Source: Apricaphanius iberus
Lineage: Eukaryota > Chordata > Actinopteri > Cyprinodontiformes > Aphaniidae
DNA: 64,000 nucleotides
NCBI GenBank assembly: GCA_028564705.1
Contig: JAPXFQ010000203.1
Location: 1,426,001-1,490,000, forward strand
Reading direction: 5' to 3'
In this document: piece by piece, positions 35,840 to 47,069 of the stretch
Layout of the letters: every line of letters begins with the position of its first letter
Position numbering within the stretch: position 1 is the stretch's first letter
Notes under the pieces: model-generated
Database searches by the model: none
What the model was told of the DNA's origin: nothing
What the model saw: the letters and a program-made list of their open reading frames with translations, nothing else
Position numbers and translations under genes: made by a program

Positions 35840-36145
35840 TGAGATATGATGAGTTTTGACGCTCTGTTTACCAAGTATCTGACTTTAAGGGAACTAACTA
35901 CATTGTATTTTATTCAGGGGTAATAGATGTGGTTCTAATAAAAACATATCCTACTGTTCAGATTTTCATTTGTACAAAAATAATACATAAATGTATAAAC
36001 CTTATTTCATTACGTTTCATGCATTCTGAATTATATTTTTGTTGTAAGTCTGTCTTTTAAAATCTCCATGACTACATTAAAGTTTGTGATTATAATGTGA
36101 CAAGTGAAAACATTTAAGTGGTATGCACAATTTTGCAAGGCACTG
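35017..36145 (+). mobile_element. Tc1-like transposon between dct and gpc6
   Basis: A 1129-bp element with ends CAGTGCTTTGCAAAA (35017-35031) and, inverted, TTTTGCAAGGCACTG (36131-36145), 14 of 15 bases matching, flanked by TA at 35015-35016 and 36146-36147. Internal pieces near the right end (TTTTATTCAGGGGTAATAG near 35909, GTGACAAGTGAAAACA near 36097) match the same family in plus orientation. The transposase region is largely lost. An (AT)n tract of 42 bases lies within, at 35796-35837. Confidence 0.8.
35796..35837. repeat. (AT)n microsatellite
   Basis: Twenty-one AT units inside the Tc1-like element at 35017-36145. Confidence 0.95.
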
Positions 36146-36147
36146 TA

Positions 36148-38809
36148 TAATGGTATAATTTAAATTTTTATTCAAATCCTTCTTGTTTTCATACTTTCAC
36201 AAAGTTATAACAAGGCGAAATCTGTTAAAAATGTTCAGAATTTATTCTCAATAGTAATAAAACAGAAATGCAATCATCTTAACCGCATGATCAAAATACA
36301 TTAAGGCATCTTTGCTCAACTAACTCTATACCTCCAAGGTAAAACAAAAAATACACGTGACTTGCAAAGGATTGACATAATGCAGCAATGGATTAGCTGT
36401 TGTTTTTACCTTTTATTGCAAAAATATTACAAGTTCAATGATAAAAAAACAACATAAAAAGGGCTTCCTGTGAGATGAATAGTTGCAATAAAGAATAATT
36501 TACAATGATACACATTGCGTATTTTCTCTGTATTGTTGCTCTTGCACCGTGGATGTATATATATATGTACTTCAAACCATATTGAAGTATTTCTTGATGA
36601 TATTGTGAATGTCATGTCATAGGCTAATTCTGTGGATGTGTATGCTCAGTTGGCCCGCTGATTATGAACCTGACAGGCTCTCAGGGAACAGGAAGGGTAC
36701 ATCCAGCATGGTTTTGTCCGCGCCCCTCAGTTGTGCCAAGGTCTCTCACATTCTCTGTAAGTACGCTCTACTGAGGAGCTTCACTGAAGCATTCAGCCCA
36801 GTCCGGTCCCCACAGATTCTCATTTCACAGGTGACTGTGGCCGGCTTCAAGCCTGTCTGTGCTGCAGACATAACCATTCAAGCTTTCCAGATAAATTCAG
36901 AGAGTCTTTCTTAGCTTTCCCTGTAACCAATGTGTGCTGTTTGCTGCTTGCCTCTCTTAATAACTCCCACACATCCTTACAAGTATGATAATATGTGCTT
37001 CTGTAGTCTTTTCAAGTTTGTGATTTGAAGTTGACATTTTTAAACACTGTCTGAAATTGCTTTTCTTTGCTCATTTAAACATTAGAACAGTTACTCGATA
37101 TGTCGATATATGCATAGAACTAGCATGTTTTTACATTTTTCCTTAAAATGCAGTTCCAGTAGGTATGAAACGTCTGAAGATATTTGGTAAATAAGTACAA
37201 AGTATTCTGAGGATGCAGCACTAAATCCAGGCAGTTATTTAAAATTTATATAGGGTTTACAGCAGCACAACAAGGTACGTTTGCTCTTGCATAGCAACAC
37301 AAAATCAGGACATTTTTGCTTTAATCTAATTTCATGATAATTCAAAATAAATATGTTAGTGGGACACTTTATGAAAGCCAATAGTAATCCCGCAATTCGA
37401 TTGTCTTTTGATTCACTGGCATTAAAGGGATTTTTCAGATTTTTTTCCCAGATTTCTTTCCGTTAAGAGATTAGGACCAATCAGTTACTTACCTGCAGCA
37501 GTTAGCTCTCTTAGCGCTTTCATTTGGTTAAAAAGATTTGTCCTGCCAGGAGTGCGACAAAAGTACATAACATACTATCATATATCACCTGTATGTAAAT
37601 GCCTTTTTAATAACTATTAAATAGTGTTTAATTTTTCACTAAATGGCTATATTAAATTGATGTCTGATTTTTAACAATAAAGAGTGCATTGGTCCATGGT
37701 CCATTGAAATGATCTTTCTATATGTAACAGATTGAGAAAAAAGACATTTATTAAGCATCTCTGAACAGTGTAACTATCTGATGACAAAGTAAAGCAGGAG
37801 TTTTTAACTTCTACCACATTTTTTTTTCAGGGTTATCTGTGCAGGACTCTGTTCAGATTAATGTTTACAGGTGTGACATTAACTTTTTTGAACAACTGGT
37901 TTCGAACAAAGTTGTTTCTCATATAAGCATGAAATGTCCCCTTGTGATATCTATCAGGGCTCTGTTTTAGTATAAACCTGACCTGTTTTATGTATAAAGA
38001 GCTATGGTATTTTCCTTTTGAATGTGCATCTCTGCTCTGGTGTGCTTTAGACTGTTATAAATGCATTTATCCATCTTTATAAAGGAGGTAGATTATGTTA
38101 AGTTGTTTCCGTACCCCTGTTCTATTGGTAGTGCATCTAAACCTGCTAGGCTGGCACAGGTTCCATGTTAAGGTTTTTTATGTACAAAAGATGTGCAGAG
38201 GACTAAAGCTGCACCTAAATGCATTCTGTCACTTCTACCAGGTAAGTACAGCCAAAATAACGACAAGGATAATTTACATTAGGAAAGATTTTGCCGGTTG
38301 ACGTACAAAAGCGAAATCAAGATTTTCTACTTTTCAGTCAAAGTTTCACACTCATGTTGATCTCTTAAAATTAAAGCAGGGAAATGTGTGGATAAGAACA
38401 GTTTTGTTGTTAGTTTGGTCAAACTAAAATACAATTTATGTAAGCAAAGACAAAGAGCCGACAAATGCAAGGCTGCTATTGAATGACACAATGAACACTC
38501 TTATTAGACTATAAAAATATAAATTGAATGTTTACTGGATTAAAAAATGATTGAATCTTATTTTATGTGACGTGACTGTCGATTAAAATATCAGTTTTAA
38601 CCTTTGTGAATTCAAAGTACAACTAGTTATTGTGAAAGGTGAACTTACATAACATTGTTTTTTTTTAAGTAAAAACACTAAATCTGCTCGTTTACAATTT
38701 GTTTAATGTAGAAAGATCATTGTTATGGACCAACGACTACAGAATTCTTCCTTATAATAGCTATAGATCTGTAAGTGAATAATAATCTTATGCAAATTTG
38801 TGGTTAGAA

Positions 38810-38849
<40 letters not shown>

Positions 38850-40033
38850 TATGCTAAGAGAGTTATCTACTGAATAAGAAATACTGATAGGTTATAATCT
38901 CTCAACAGAACCATATATAAAAAAAAATCCAAAAAAGGCCCCTTATGGTGTTAATAGAAGATTAGTAATTAGTTATTGTAATCACTTCTAGTCTGAACAG
39001 CTATTGATGAAATTCCAATGATAGCATTTAGCCTTCTCTGAACTTATATTATGAATTACATTAAGTGATCACATCTTTAACATGATGTTAATGGAGTTCT
39101 ATAATCATAGAGCTACTTTACCATAAATTAATGCTGCCCCCCCCCCCCCCCGCCCAAAAAAAAGTAAAAAAAAAAACATCAACAAAAAAAACAAGCTAAG
39201 AAACTGTCATGATATGAGAATACCATACAGATTATGGCGCTGGTGCAAGACAAAGTATATAAAATGTTAACCCTAACCACTGAAGTCACTTTTAGCACAA
39301 GTCTACTGCTGAAGAGATTTTGCAAGTAAGTCTTTGCAGATTCTGGATAAAACAATATGTGCATTTATGTCAAAAAATGACTGAAATTGTGACAAAGATA
39401 AAGCAACACAATTCTGCTTTTACAAAAAAAAAAAAAAAGTAATTGTTTTTCCTTTACAAATCAATAATTGGTATTGTGTTATATCTAATCAAATTCTAAC
39501 CAAAACAGATATGGTTCCTGAATCCTCTTGCACTTAGATGATCATCACTTCTTTATAATATATTATCAAACATTTATTAAGCTTATTGTACCTCTTTAAG
39601 GTGCATAATTTAACCACATCTCTTTTTACATTTTTTTCAGACAAAAAAATAAAATAAAATGCAATAAAAAAAGTGCATACTATATTTTTCCAAATGGAAA
39701 CCTATGCTTGTATTTGCCATATGAGAAAAAAGATTAGTTTTTTTTTAATCTATGAAGCAGAGTTTGTTGAATCTGCATCAGTTTTAGAAAATGAAATGAA
39801 GCCATGAAATATAAAGTCTAAGGATGGCACCACATGATCTTTGGAAAAGTGAAAAATCATGATGTGGATGACTACTCTCTTTCTCAGAGCGGAATCCTGC
39901 AGCATCAAAGCTGGTAGGTTGAGTGCTCTCTGCTTGACTGTAGCTCCAATGTGCTTGAATACAAAAACTGCCAGAGAGGAGAGGAAAAGAGGGAAAAAAC
40001 CCTGCTGTCCATATCTAGCTTTTTGCTCCATCA
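36148..40033 (-). other. gpc6: Probable long gpc6 3'UTR and intergenic remainder
   Basis: No coding gene is seen between the Tc1-like element and the gpc6 stop codon at 40034. On the minus strand an AATAAA occurs at 36412-36417 (plus TTTATT), and others occur nearer, for example about 39572. Glypican-6 transcripts in vertebrates have long 3'UTRs, so much of this may be transcribed tail; that is inference. The interval contains an A/(AT)n tract at 38808-38852, a fifteen-C run at 39137-39151, and a plus-strand frame at 36609-36914 with no domain. Confidence 0.4.
38808..38852. repeat. Poly(A) followed by (AT)n
   Basis: A run of about twenty A passes directly into about thirteen AT units. This is typical of a simple repeat grown on an old poly(A) tail, although no retroposon body was recognised next to it. 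Confidence 0.85.
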
Positions 40034-43000
40034 TTATCTCCATTGTCGGTGCAGAGCTAGAGCTAAGAGAGCCAGCATGGTTGGCAGGGCTATGGAAGGT
40101 GCACAGAGTGGGGAAGAGTTCTCCACAGGCCCGCTCCGGTCGGCTTTCACCACTGGGGTTTCGGTGGCAGCACTGTACATGTCTGTGGTGCAGCCCTCTG
40201 TGCAGCCGCTTCCACTGCCTGAGCCGCTGCCTTCATCACCTGAATTACAAAAGTAGAGCAAAACAAAAAGCAAACAAACAAAAAATAACCCATCAGAGCA
40301 TATCATTCATAACTCAGAACCAACTTTGACCTTTAAATTTGAGAGAATAAGTCATGTATAAGCTCTACATTCTTGTATATATAATTTGCACAGAAATCCC
40401 TTAAAGTAAATTATTCTTTAACATGTTCAGTGTGGCAAATGTTAGATTTTATATTTTTTGTAAATAATGATCACAGTATCCTTATCAGTACAGTAACATA
40501 TTTAATTGGAAAGCATATTGTTTTTTACCGTGATTTATCTTTTTTCCCGACAGACTCTTTATGGTTTATATGAACACGGTCAGATTGAAAATGGGAGCTG
40601 GGTCTTGTAGGGTTCCTCAAGGTACTATTCTGAGCTCTATTTTACATCACATACATAATCCTCTTTACATTACTAGTAAAAAGGAAAATGTCTGATAAAA
40701 TCTTTCGTTTTTCAGCTGGTCATGGAGAAGTCACAGCTAACTTATGCTAAATAGTTAGCTTTTCCAGGGCTACATCAACTACAGAAAAAAAACAAAACAA
40801 AGGGAAATACGGCAAAAAACTAAAAAAATGTCTAAGGGACCCGAGTAGGGTGTTACTTCAATATGTGTCCCCCTCGATTTACATCAGAGATACTTTTCAA
40901 CATGGAGATAGGCTACCATCAAATCTTAAAAGGCTTCAAATTGACGCAGCTTTGGACATATTTCTGCTGAACATGTAATACAGTCTAATATTCAGTAAAG
41001 CAAATCAATATAATATTTAATTGATAAAGTACACACTGACATGCTGTGAAATCACAGGAGATGCGTGTGCCCAATTGTATAAGGTGGAGGGGGTAGAGGG
41101 AGCGGAAAGCTCGCAGGAGAGGGGGGCCTTCATACGCTGTTTAAAAACAACGAATTCCCCAGAATGCGGCTTTAAAGTAATGTGCTCTATTTACTTCATG
41201 TGACTTTATCATGTGTTTAAAAAAATAAATAATAAGTATATATATATAAATGAAGGCTAAAAGGCACTTTTAGGAATAAAAAAAAATCTGGCACAAAAAA
41301 TACAAAGTGTTAGGTCTGGTCACACCCTCTGAGAAACGATGCTAAAGAACATTACATTATGGAAAACAAAATGTTATGTTTTAAAGGTTTACAAAGATAT
41401 ACAACTTTAAAGAAAACCATTTTAAAGCATCAACTTTGTGACTGTAGCAGAAGTAATTTTATATTCAGCTAAACCAGAAACCAGGATTAATTGGACATAT
41501 CAAAAAGTTCTGGAGTGTGTGGGTCACAACTCGGACATTGCCGTATATATGGCATATTCAAGTTGACAACCAATATTAGATCCACAAAAAAAATTGCCTC
41601 TTTTTTATCATTATCTGACACTAAATCTGACCAAACCTTTTCCTTTTTCAGGTTGGTTAGTATTATCAAAATGATCTCTGTTTTTCAAATAGCAAAAATA
41701 ATCAGAGAAATAATCTTTAGAAATGTTTCTTTACTTTCTATATTGAAAAAATGTCCCACCCCAACATCACTACACCTTTATGCAAACTAATGACATTGCT
41801 CTGTAAGCTTGTGATAAATAAACTCATAATATTTCCGTTATTTGGAACGGCAGCATATAAAACAAACTACTTCCCTATGTGAGACCAGAGGAAGATCTTA
41901 GAAATCACTCAAAATTGTCTCAGGAGTTAGGAGTTCATCTTGGAACTAGAAGGTTTGAGCCCTAACTCTGATTGCCTTGGTTGTTTTGTTAATGGGCAAG
42001 ACCCATTCACCCGTTTGCCTTGTTGTGGTGGTTACTGCCTCACCTCTGTCAGTGTGCCCCAGGCTACAGCGTAGCTTGCCATCACCAGTGTATGAATTTG
42101 TACGTGTGAATGGCTAAATGTAGTATAAAGCACTTTGGGATCCATAGGGACTATATAAAGATAACAGAAAGAAAACTGCAGACCTCCAAAAATCTGGTTC
42201 ATGATTGGGTACAATTCCCAGATTATGAACCCAAGGACAAAATAATCAGACCTTGTACAGATGTGGGCTGAAGATGGTAGAAGAGTGTATGTATTCACAA
42301 TTAAGCAAGTTCAGGACTAACACGGTCTAAAAAGCCACTTGGATGAACTTGATGAAAAAAAAATGTAACAGTTTGACCTTAATTACCCTTGCTACATTTG
42401 GAAGAAAAACAAGGGTGCATGTAACACCTGAAAGCACCTTTGCAGTTGTGAAGTACAAGGGTGACAGCATTATATGTTGTCTGGGTATTTTGCTATAGTA
42501 AAGCATGGGCATCCTAAGCATATAGTCATATTAGCAAATAAAAGGGTTAAATAATCAAGTCTTTGTTATGTAACTTTTGAGCTCTGAACTCACTCCCATA
42601 AAAATGTGGGTGGAGGAGTGTAAGCAGGGTAAACTATAAATCAGAATCAGTCACACCAGTTCTGCTAGAAGAAATGGACCAAAATTAAAGCAAACTGTTG
42701 TGAGAAGTTAGTGCAAGGAAACATAATTGTTGGACAAAAATTAATAAAGTTCAAAAGGCATATCTACCAATAAAAAACAACAACTCTAAAAATGAAATTT
42801 AAGAACATTTTTGGTAAATTAAAGTTACATAAAACAGGAACAGTTTAGTCTGATTAAATGTAATGGGGACATACCATGCAAATTCCACTTTTTAGCCATT
42901 AATGTTTGTTTGTATTGTGCATTTGGAGACTCTATGAGTACAAAAAAGCATAAATTAGTCACTCCAAGTGCAGAGGAGATATTTTTGTATACGGTTTTGT

Positions 43001-46000
43001 TCAGATTTTTTGAACCTGTTCAGTTTTCTGTATTCTCTATTATGTTTTTTTGAACTATTACATCAAAATATTTGAATTGGAGCTACTAAAGAAGGTTTTT
43101 ATTTAATTTCTCACTGCGATTAGTAGTCCAAGAATGAAAGTGGAAAAGTCAAAATGTTCGGTCGTTGAAATGATTAACCCACACAATTCTTTACACCGTC
43201 CCCTAGCATCAGAACCTCTGCAAAGTGCCTGGTCAAGTTTGATTTTTCGTGGGTAATGTACCTGCAGCTGTGGGGAAAGTACGTTTGGTTTGCAGAAGCT
43301 CTTCAAGGGTGGGGGCTTTAGCAACCTCCACCAGTATCGAGAAGGATTTGCTAAAAGACTATGTCTTATTGAGGGGTCAGTTCCTTCTCAATTTGGAAAT
43401 GAACGACACAGCAAAGCGTTAAGATTCAAATAACATTTTAATGATGGCAAGCTATTTTTGACATTCTCCTGGTAACATTGTGGTCTTGTAGTTAAAAAAT
43501 AATGAACCTGACTGGGTAATTATTTTTATCATTATGGTAGAGTTTATGTGGTAGCCGACTGCAGCCACATCCAGTGTGAAAGAGGCGTAAAGAGCTGTCC
43601 AGCAAGCAAATGCCAGGCCAATGTTGACTCTTGTCTCGTCTCTTGATCTATCACTAAATATACAACAAGTAAAAAAGGTGAAGCTTCTTGGACTTTGGCT
43701 TGATTGCACATTGTCATGGTCGGATCACATCAATAAAGTTGTTGCTAAAATGGGTAGAGCTGTTGCAGTAACTCGTAAATGTGCATCGTTTCTAAATTCA
43801 AAGTTGTTTTGTCGTGTTGTTTGTACATTGGTTTTTTGTCATTTGGATTACTGTTCTGTTGTATGGTCTGCTTTTAAAAAAATTACAAGTGGCTCAAAAC
43901 AAGGCCACAACACTGGTTCTTGGTTGTTCTTCTAGGACTAGTGTTGCAGAGATGCATGAACGTCTTGCGTGGCTGATGGTCAAGCATAGACTTTCTGCTA
44001 ATATGTTAGTATATTTTCATAGAATTATTAACACTCAGACTCCTAAATTTCTTTATGATAAAATAATTTACTGCTCAAATATGCATTCACATTACACAAG
44101 AGGGGCGAATAGTCAACCGATTGCTTTACCCCTACCTAAGTCTGACTATATGAAAAGGACTGTGTTTTATAGGTGAGCTGTGCTTTGGAACAATCTTCCA
44201 GTTGCTATTCGTGAAATCAAGGGAAAAACTGCTTTTAAAAAGAGACTAAGACTGTATTTGTTCTCAACATCATAATATCACCTGGATTGTTTGGGTGAGG
44301 TTGTGTCATGTGCTATTTTGCTTTTCATCATTATATTATTATTTTAATAAGTACTTTTAGTATAGTTATTCTTTATTGTTCTTTTATGTGTATAAATATG
44401 TGATTTATTTGGGAGTAATTGCGAATGCAACTATTGTGTTTTGTATGTATTGTTTGGACCCCAGGAAGACTAGCTGTCGTCTCGGCATCAGCTAATGGGG
44501 ATCCTTTTAAATAAACAAATAAACTTCCTCACTTCTTCTGATAGTGTCTTTTTTTTTTTTTTTTTGGTGGCTCTACCATGGATCAAGTCCCAAAACCACA
44601 GGTTTGTTTATATCATTTGGTAGCGTCTAACGTACTGCCATAAAGAGAAACTCGTCCTGGGAGAGAAAAGTTGTATAGCACAGTTTTCAGCAGTGGGACC
44701 CTCCCATGCACTGAAAGCACAATGAACATAGTAAATTTTGGCGTGATTCGTCATGTAAACGCAAACCCAAAACGATGACATCACTGCCAGCTGCTCAGGG
44801 ATATTAGACATGCGCACTTCACCAACTTTTCATTGTTCTCCCCCCACACCTCCAATAATACCCAAATGCAGCCGCAACACCACCTTTTCCCTTTCCTCTT
44901 TCTCAAACAGCTTGGGATGTGTCGTCTGTGTGACAGCAGAGGGATATTTTTGCAGGCGGACAGTTTGCGCTATGTTTCTGATTAATCTCAAATAAAGAGG
45001 GAGAGGAAAGTAGAGCTTTCTGGATTTACTCCTCAGCCAAGCGCAAGCGGGTTGCCATTCTTAAACGTTTTTTTCCAGGTAAGGAGGAGGAAAGCGGGGG
45101 AAACCATAAGAGACATCTAAAGGTCGGGCATATGTACTACATCGTTTTCAATGAACTCGCTCTGCAGTGTCGTTTTAACCCGCACATTCAAACAAAAACG
45201 GCTTTGTTGTCGTGTAAACAGCCTTTAAATTGTCTGCATTACAACTATATCTAAAAGCTTACTTGTGTCTTGAAAGTAGATGTCATTGCCATTGTATGCA
45301 TTTTTCAACTTGTTGGTCATCACCCTTAGAGCCATGATCTGCTGACGGATAAGAGTGTCGGGTCGTGTGATATCAACGGCCACCTCAGGGTTATTCAACT
45401 GGTTGGTAAGGCCATCTTTTTGGACCTCAGGAAAGTACCTTCATTGAAAAGACAAAACACAAATTACATTTACTACAATTATTTTTGGAAAGGCACTTGT
45501 GCAAAATATCATTCAAAAACAATTATCATCACAGGCTTTTAGGGAAATATACAGCACCAAGCAAGTGCTTGGAGGGTAGATTAATTCAACCTATTATTAA
45601 GACGTGTTTAATTTTCATAGAGCAGTTGGAAATGGGCAATCTAGAGTTACAGAGATTCTGTGAAATGAGAATTTGACCTCATAATGCCTTGTAAGGTATT
45701 TCTCCAAGGAGGTGTCAGCTGCCTGCTCTCCTGCTGGATGTATAGGTTACAGTTCGCCATGTGACGGAATTCCACAAATCATCTGACACAACAGCATTTG
45801 TTTTCCCATAAACTCCGCTCAAACAAGCTATTATACACTTTAAAAATATCACTTAATTTGAAAAGTCATCATTTTAGTTTGTTCCTTGACTGATTCAGTT
45901 AATGACAAAATTAAGAACCACATGCTAGATGAGGAGCCTTACTATGAATACATACTGTATCTGTAGGATTTTTTTTCACATTTTGTCATACAATGTACAC

Positions 46001-47069
46001 CTTAAATTTATTTTGATTGTATTTAAGGTAATAGGCTAAGACAAAACAGAACATAATTGTTAGGTAAAAGTAAAAGGGGAAAACACATCTAAAATTTGAG
46101 TACCATGTAGTTCTATCCGGTTTCATTTATTTTGACAAACGTAAATAAAAATAGGGCAAGCATTTCAGTTTTTAATCATCCAAGAATTGCAAACCTACTA
46201 AGAAACTGGTAGGTCCGGCATTCCAAAAACCTGGTCTTTATGAAAGAGGATCAAGAACATTGTTGTTGAAAAGAGCTGGAAGAAGCAGTTTTTGTAGTGT
46301 GCCTGCAGGGGATGTAGCTAACATTTGGAGAAAAGGAGTAAATGAGGTCTTAACAGAACTGTTTGCCCTTTAACAAAAAAAAAAAAAAACATGTGGCAAA
46401 AAGCTAACTCTGGACATTAACCTGAACATGCCATCCTCGTGGGCACACATGGTGGTGATGATATTTTTAAGGAAAGGAAAGTTGGAGTTGAAAGGAAGAG
46501 CATGAGCTACAGTACTTTACAAACAACAATGAGGAAAAATGCCAAAAATTCAGATGAGTAAAATAGTTGCTGCTCTAATAGGAGCAAAAGGTAGAAGAGT
46601 AAACACCAAGCAGGTACAGCCTTCTAAAGAAAAAAGATACGTTGATTCCCTAAAAAACAATATAACAATATAAATCAAACAACACATACATTTATATATC
46701 AAAAGGAGCAACATAACAATAAAAGGAAACATTCTTCATCACCCTTTTGGAAAAAAAAACTCAAAATGTAACTATGCCAAGCTCCTCCACAATGCACTGA
46801 AATGAAACAGCTTGCCTCTTAATTCTAGGATCAGACTACTTAACGTCAGGCACGCTGGCTGAATAGACTTTGGACTTCTAAGTAACCTTTTGTGTTAGCC
46901 TACATTAAGCTCCAGGGCAGTAGTCCCCTTACCTGCCCTTGGAGTGTCCATTCCAGCAATCCTCATCACTGGCATTTCCAGCAGTCACTCTGTCCTCCAC
47001 ACACATAGCCTCGGGCAAGTTTGACCAGAACTTCTTGGACAATTTCAGTTTCTCTTTTATGTCGACAAC
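40034..47069 (-). CDS. gpc6: Glypican-6, C-terminal three coding exons (partial)
   Basis: GPI-anchored cell-surface heparan sulfate proteoglycan that modulates Wnt, Hedgehog and FGF signalling. Three minus-strand exons, 47069-46933, 45438-45263 and 40239-40034, splice in phase (phases 0/2, 2/1, 1/stop) and give the last 172 residues. The first holds [11 protein letters not shown] and EDCWNG, conserved glypican core cysteines. The second holds [20 protein letters not shown] and [15 protein letters not shown], the diagnostic end of the glypican core. The last has repeated SG attachment sites (GSGSGSGSG), then a hydrophobic C-terminal peptide ([20 protein letters not shown]) for GPI addition, with omega site probably in ENSSP. 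GPC4/6 subfamily by sequence; GPC6 chosen because it lies tail-to-tail with DCT in human. The a or b copy is not resolved. All 5' exons lie beyond 64 kb, so the adjacent intron exceeds 16.9 kb. Confidence 0.92.
41914..42165 (+). mobile_element. Diverged tRNA-derived SINE
   Basis: Relative of the SINE at 20708. Shared features are a B-box-like AAGGTTTGAGCCC, GGGCAAGACCCATTCACCC, TGTTGTGGTGGTTACTGCC, the CTGTCAGTGTGCCCCAGGCT body, and an AAGCACTTTGGGATCC tail. The A box is eroded. It lies in a gpc6 intron, antisense to the gene. Confidence 0.6.
42864..42990. repeat. Dispersed-repeat fragment (GGGGACAT type)
   Basis: Begins ATGGGGACATACCATGCAAATT and is the second copy of the repeat start seen at 20402. 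The right limit is uncertain. Confidence 0.35.
43600..44525 (+). mobile_element. 5'-truncated non-LTR retrotransposon (reverse transcriptase C-terminus)
   Basis: Coding pieces show the post-catalytic end of a LINE polymerase: [36 protein letters not shown], then after a frameshift near 43885 [34 protein letters not shown], and, after a stop at 44174, [20 protein letters not shown]. The 3' tail contains GGACCCCAGGAAGACTAGC and CAGCTAATGGGGATCC, then AAATAAACAAATAAA. This tail is typical of Rex1- or RTE-X-like elements; I cannot decide between them. The YADD-containing part is absent. It lies in the gpc6 last intron in antisense. Confidence 0.8.
45439..46932 (-). other. gpc6: gpc6 penultimate intron
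   Basis: A 1.5-kb intron between coding exons 46933-47069 and 45263-45438, with the splice sites described for the gene. It contains a Tc1-like remnant; nothing else is recognised. Confidence 0.7.
45955..46560 (+). mobile_element. Degenerate Tc1-like transposon fragment
   Basis: Begins with a TTTTTTTTCACATTTTGTCATAC-type terminal region of the Tc1-like family near 45970, then AACCTGGTCTTTATGAAAG near 46229 and a GAACATGCCATCCTCG stretch near 46423 corresponding to internal transposase DNA. Short, frameshifted and inside a gpc6 intron. Confidence 0.5.

Larger units (their letters stand above)
40240..45262 (-). other. gpc6: gpc6 last intron
   Basis: A 5.0-kb intron with no other gene. It holds a possible tiny reverse transcriptase scrap near 40600-40660 ([10 protein letters not shown] in plus), a SINE, a GGGGACAT-type repeat, and a LINE tail on the plus strand. 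The 44600-45235 stretch has repeated GTAAAC/CGTTTT-type motifs that may be a small DNA transposon, not resolved. Confidence 0.6.

Noticed and set aside
36609..36914. 101-codon plus-strand frame after dct
   Set aside because: No domain, no signal of a gene start, and it lies antisense in the likely gpc6 3'UTR.
39859..40329. 156-codon plus-strand frame
   Set aside because: Antisense to the final gpc6 exon, whose minus-strand reading gives a clear glypican C-terminus.
40555..40680. Possible reverse transcriptase scrap with [10 protein letters not shown]
   Set aside because: Only one short motif resembles GVPQGTxL; too little to call an element.
44600..45235. Possible MITE with repeated GTAAAC and CGTTTT motifs
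   Set aside because: No matching inverted ends or target duplication could be fixed by eye.
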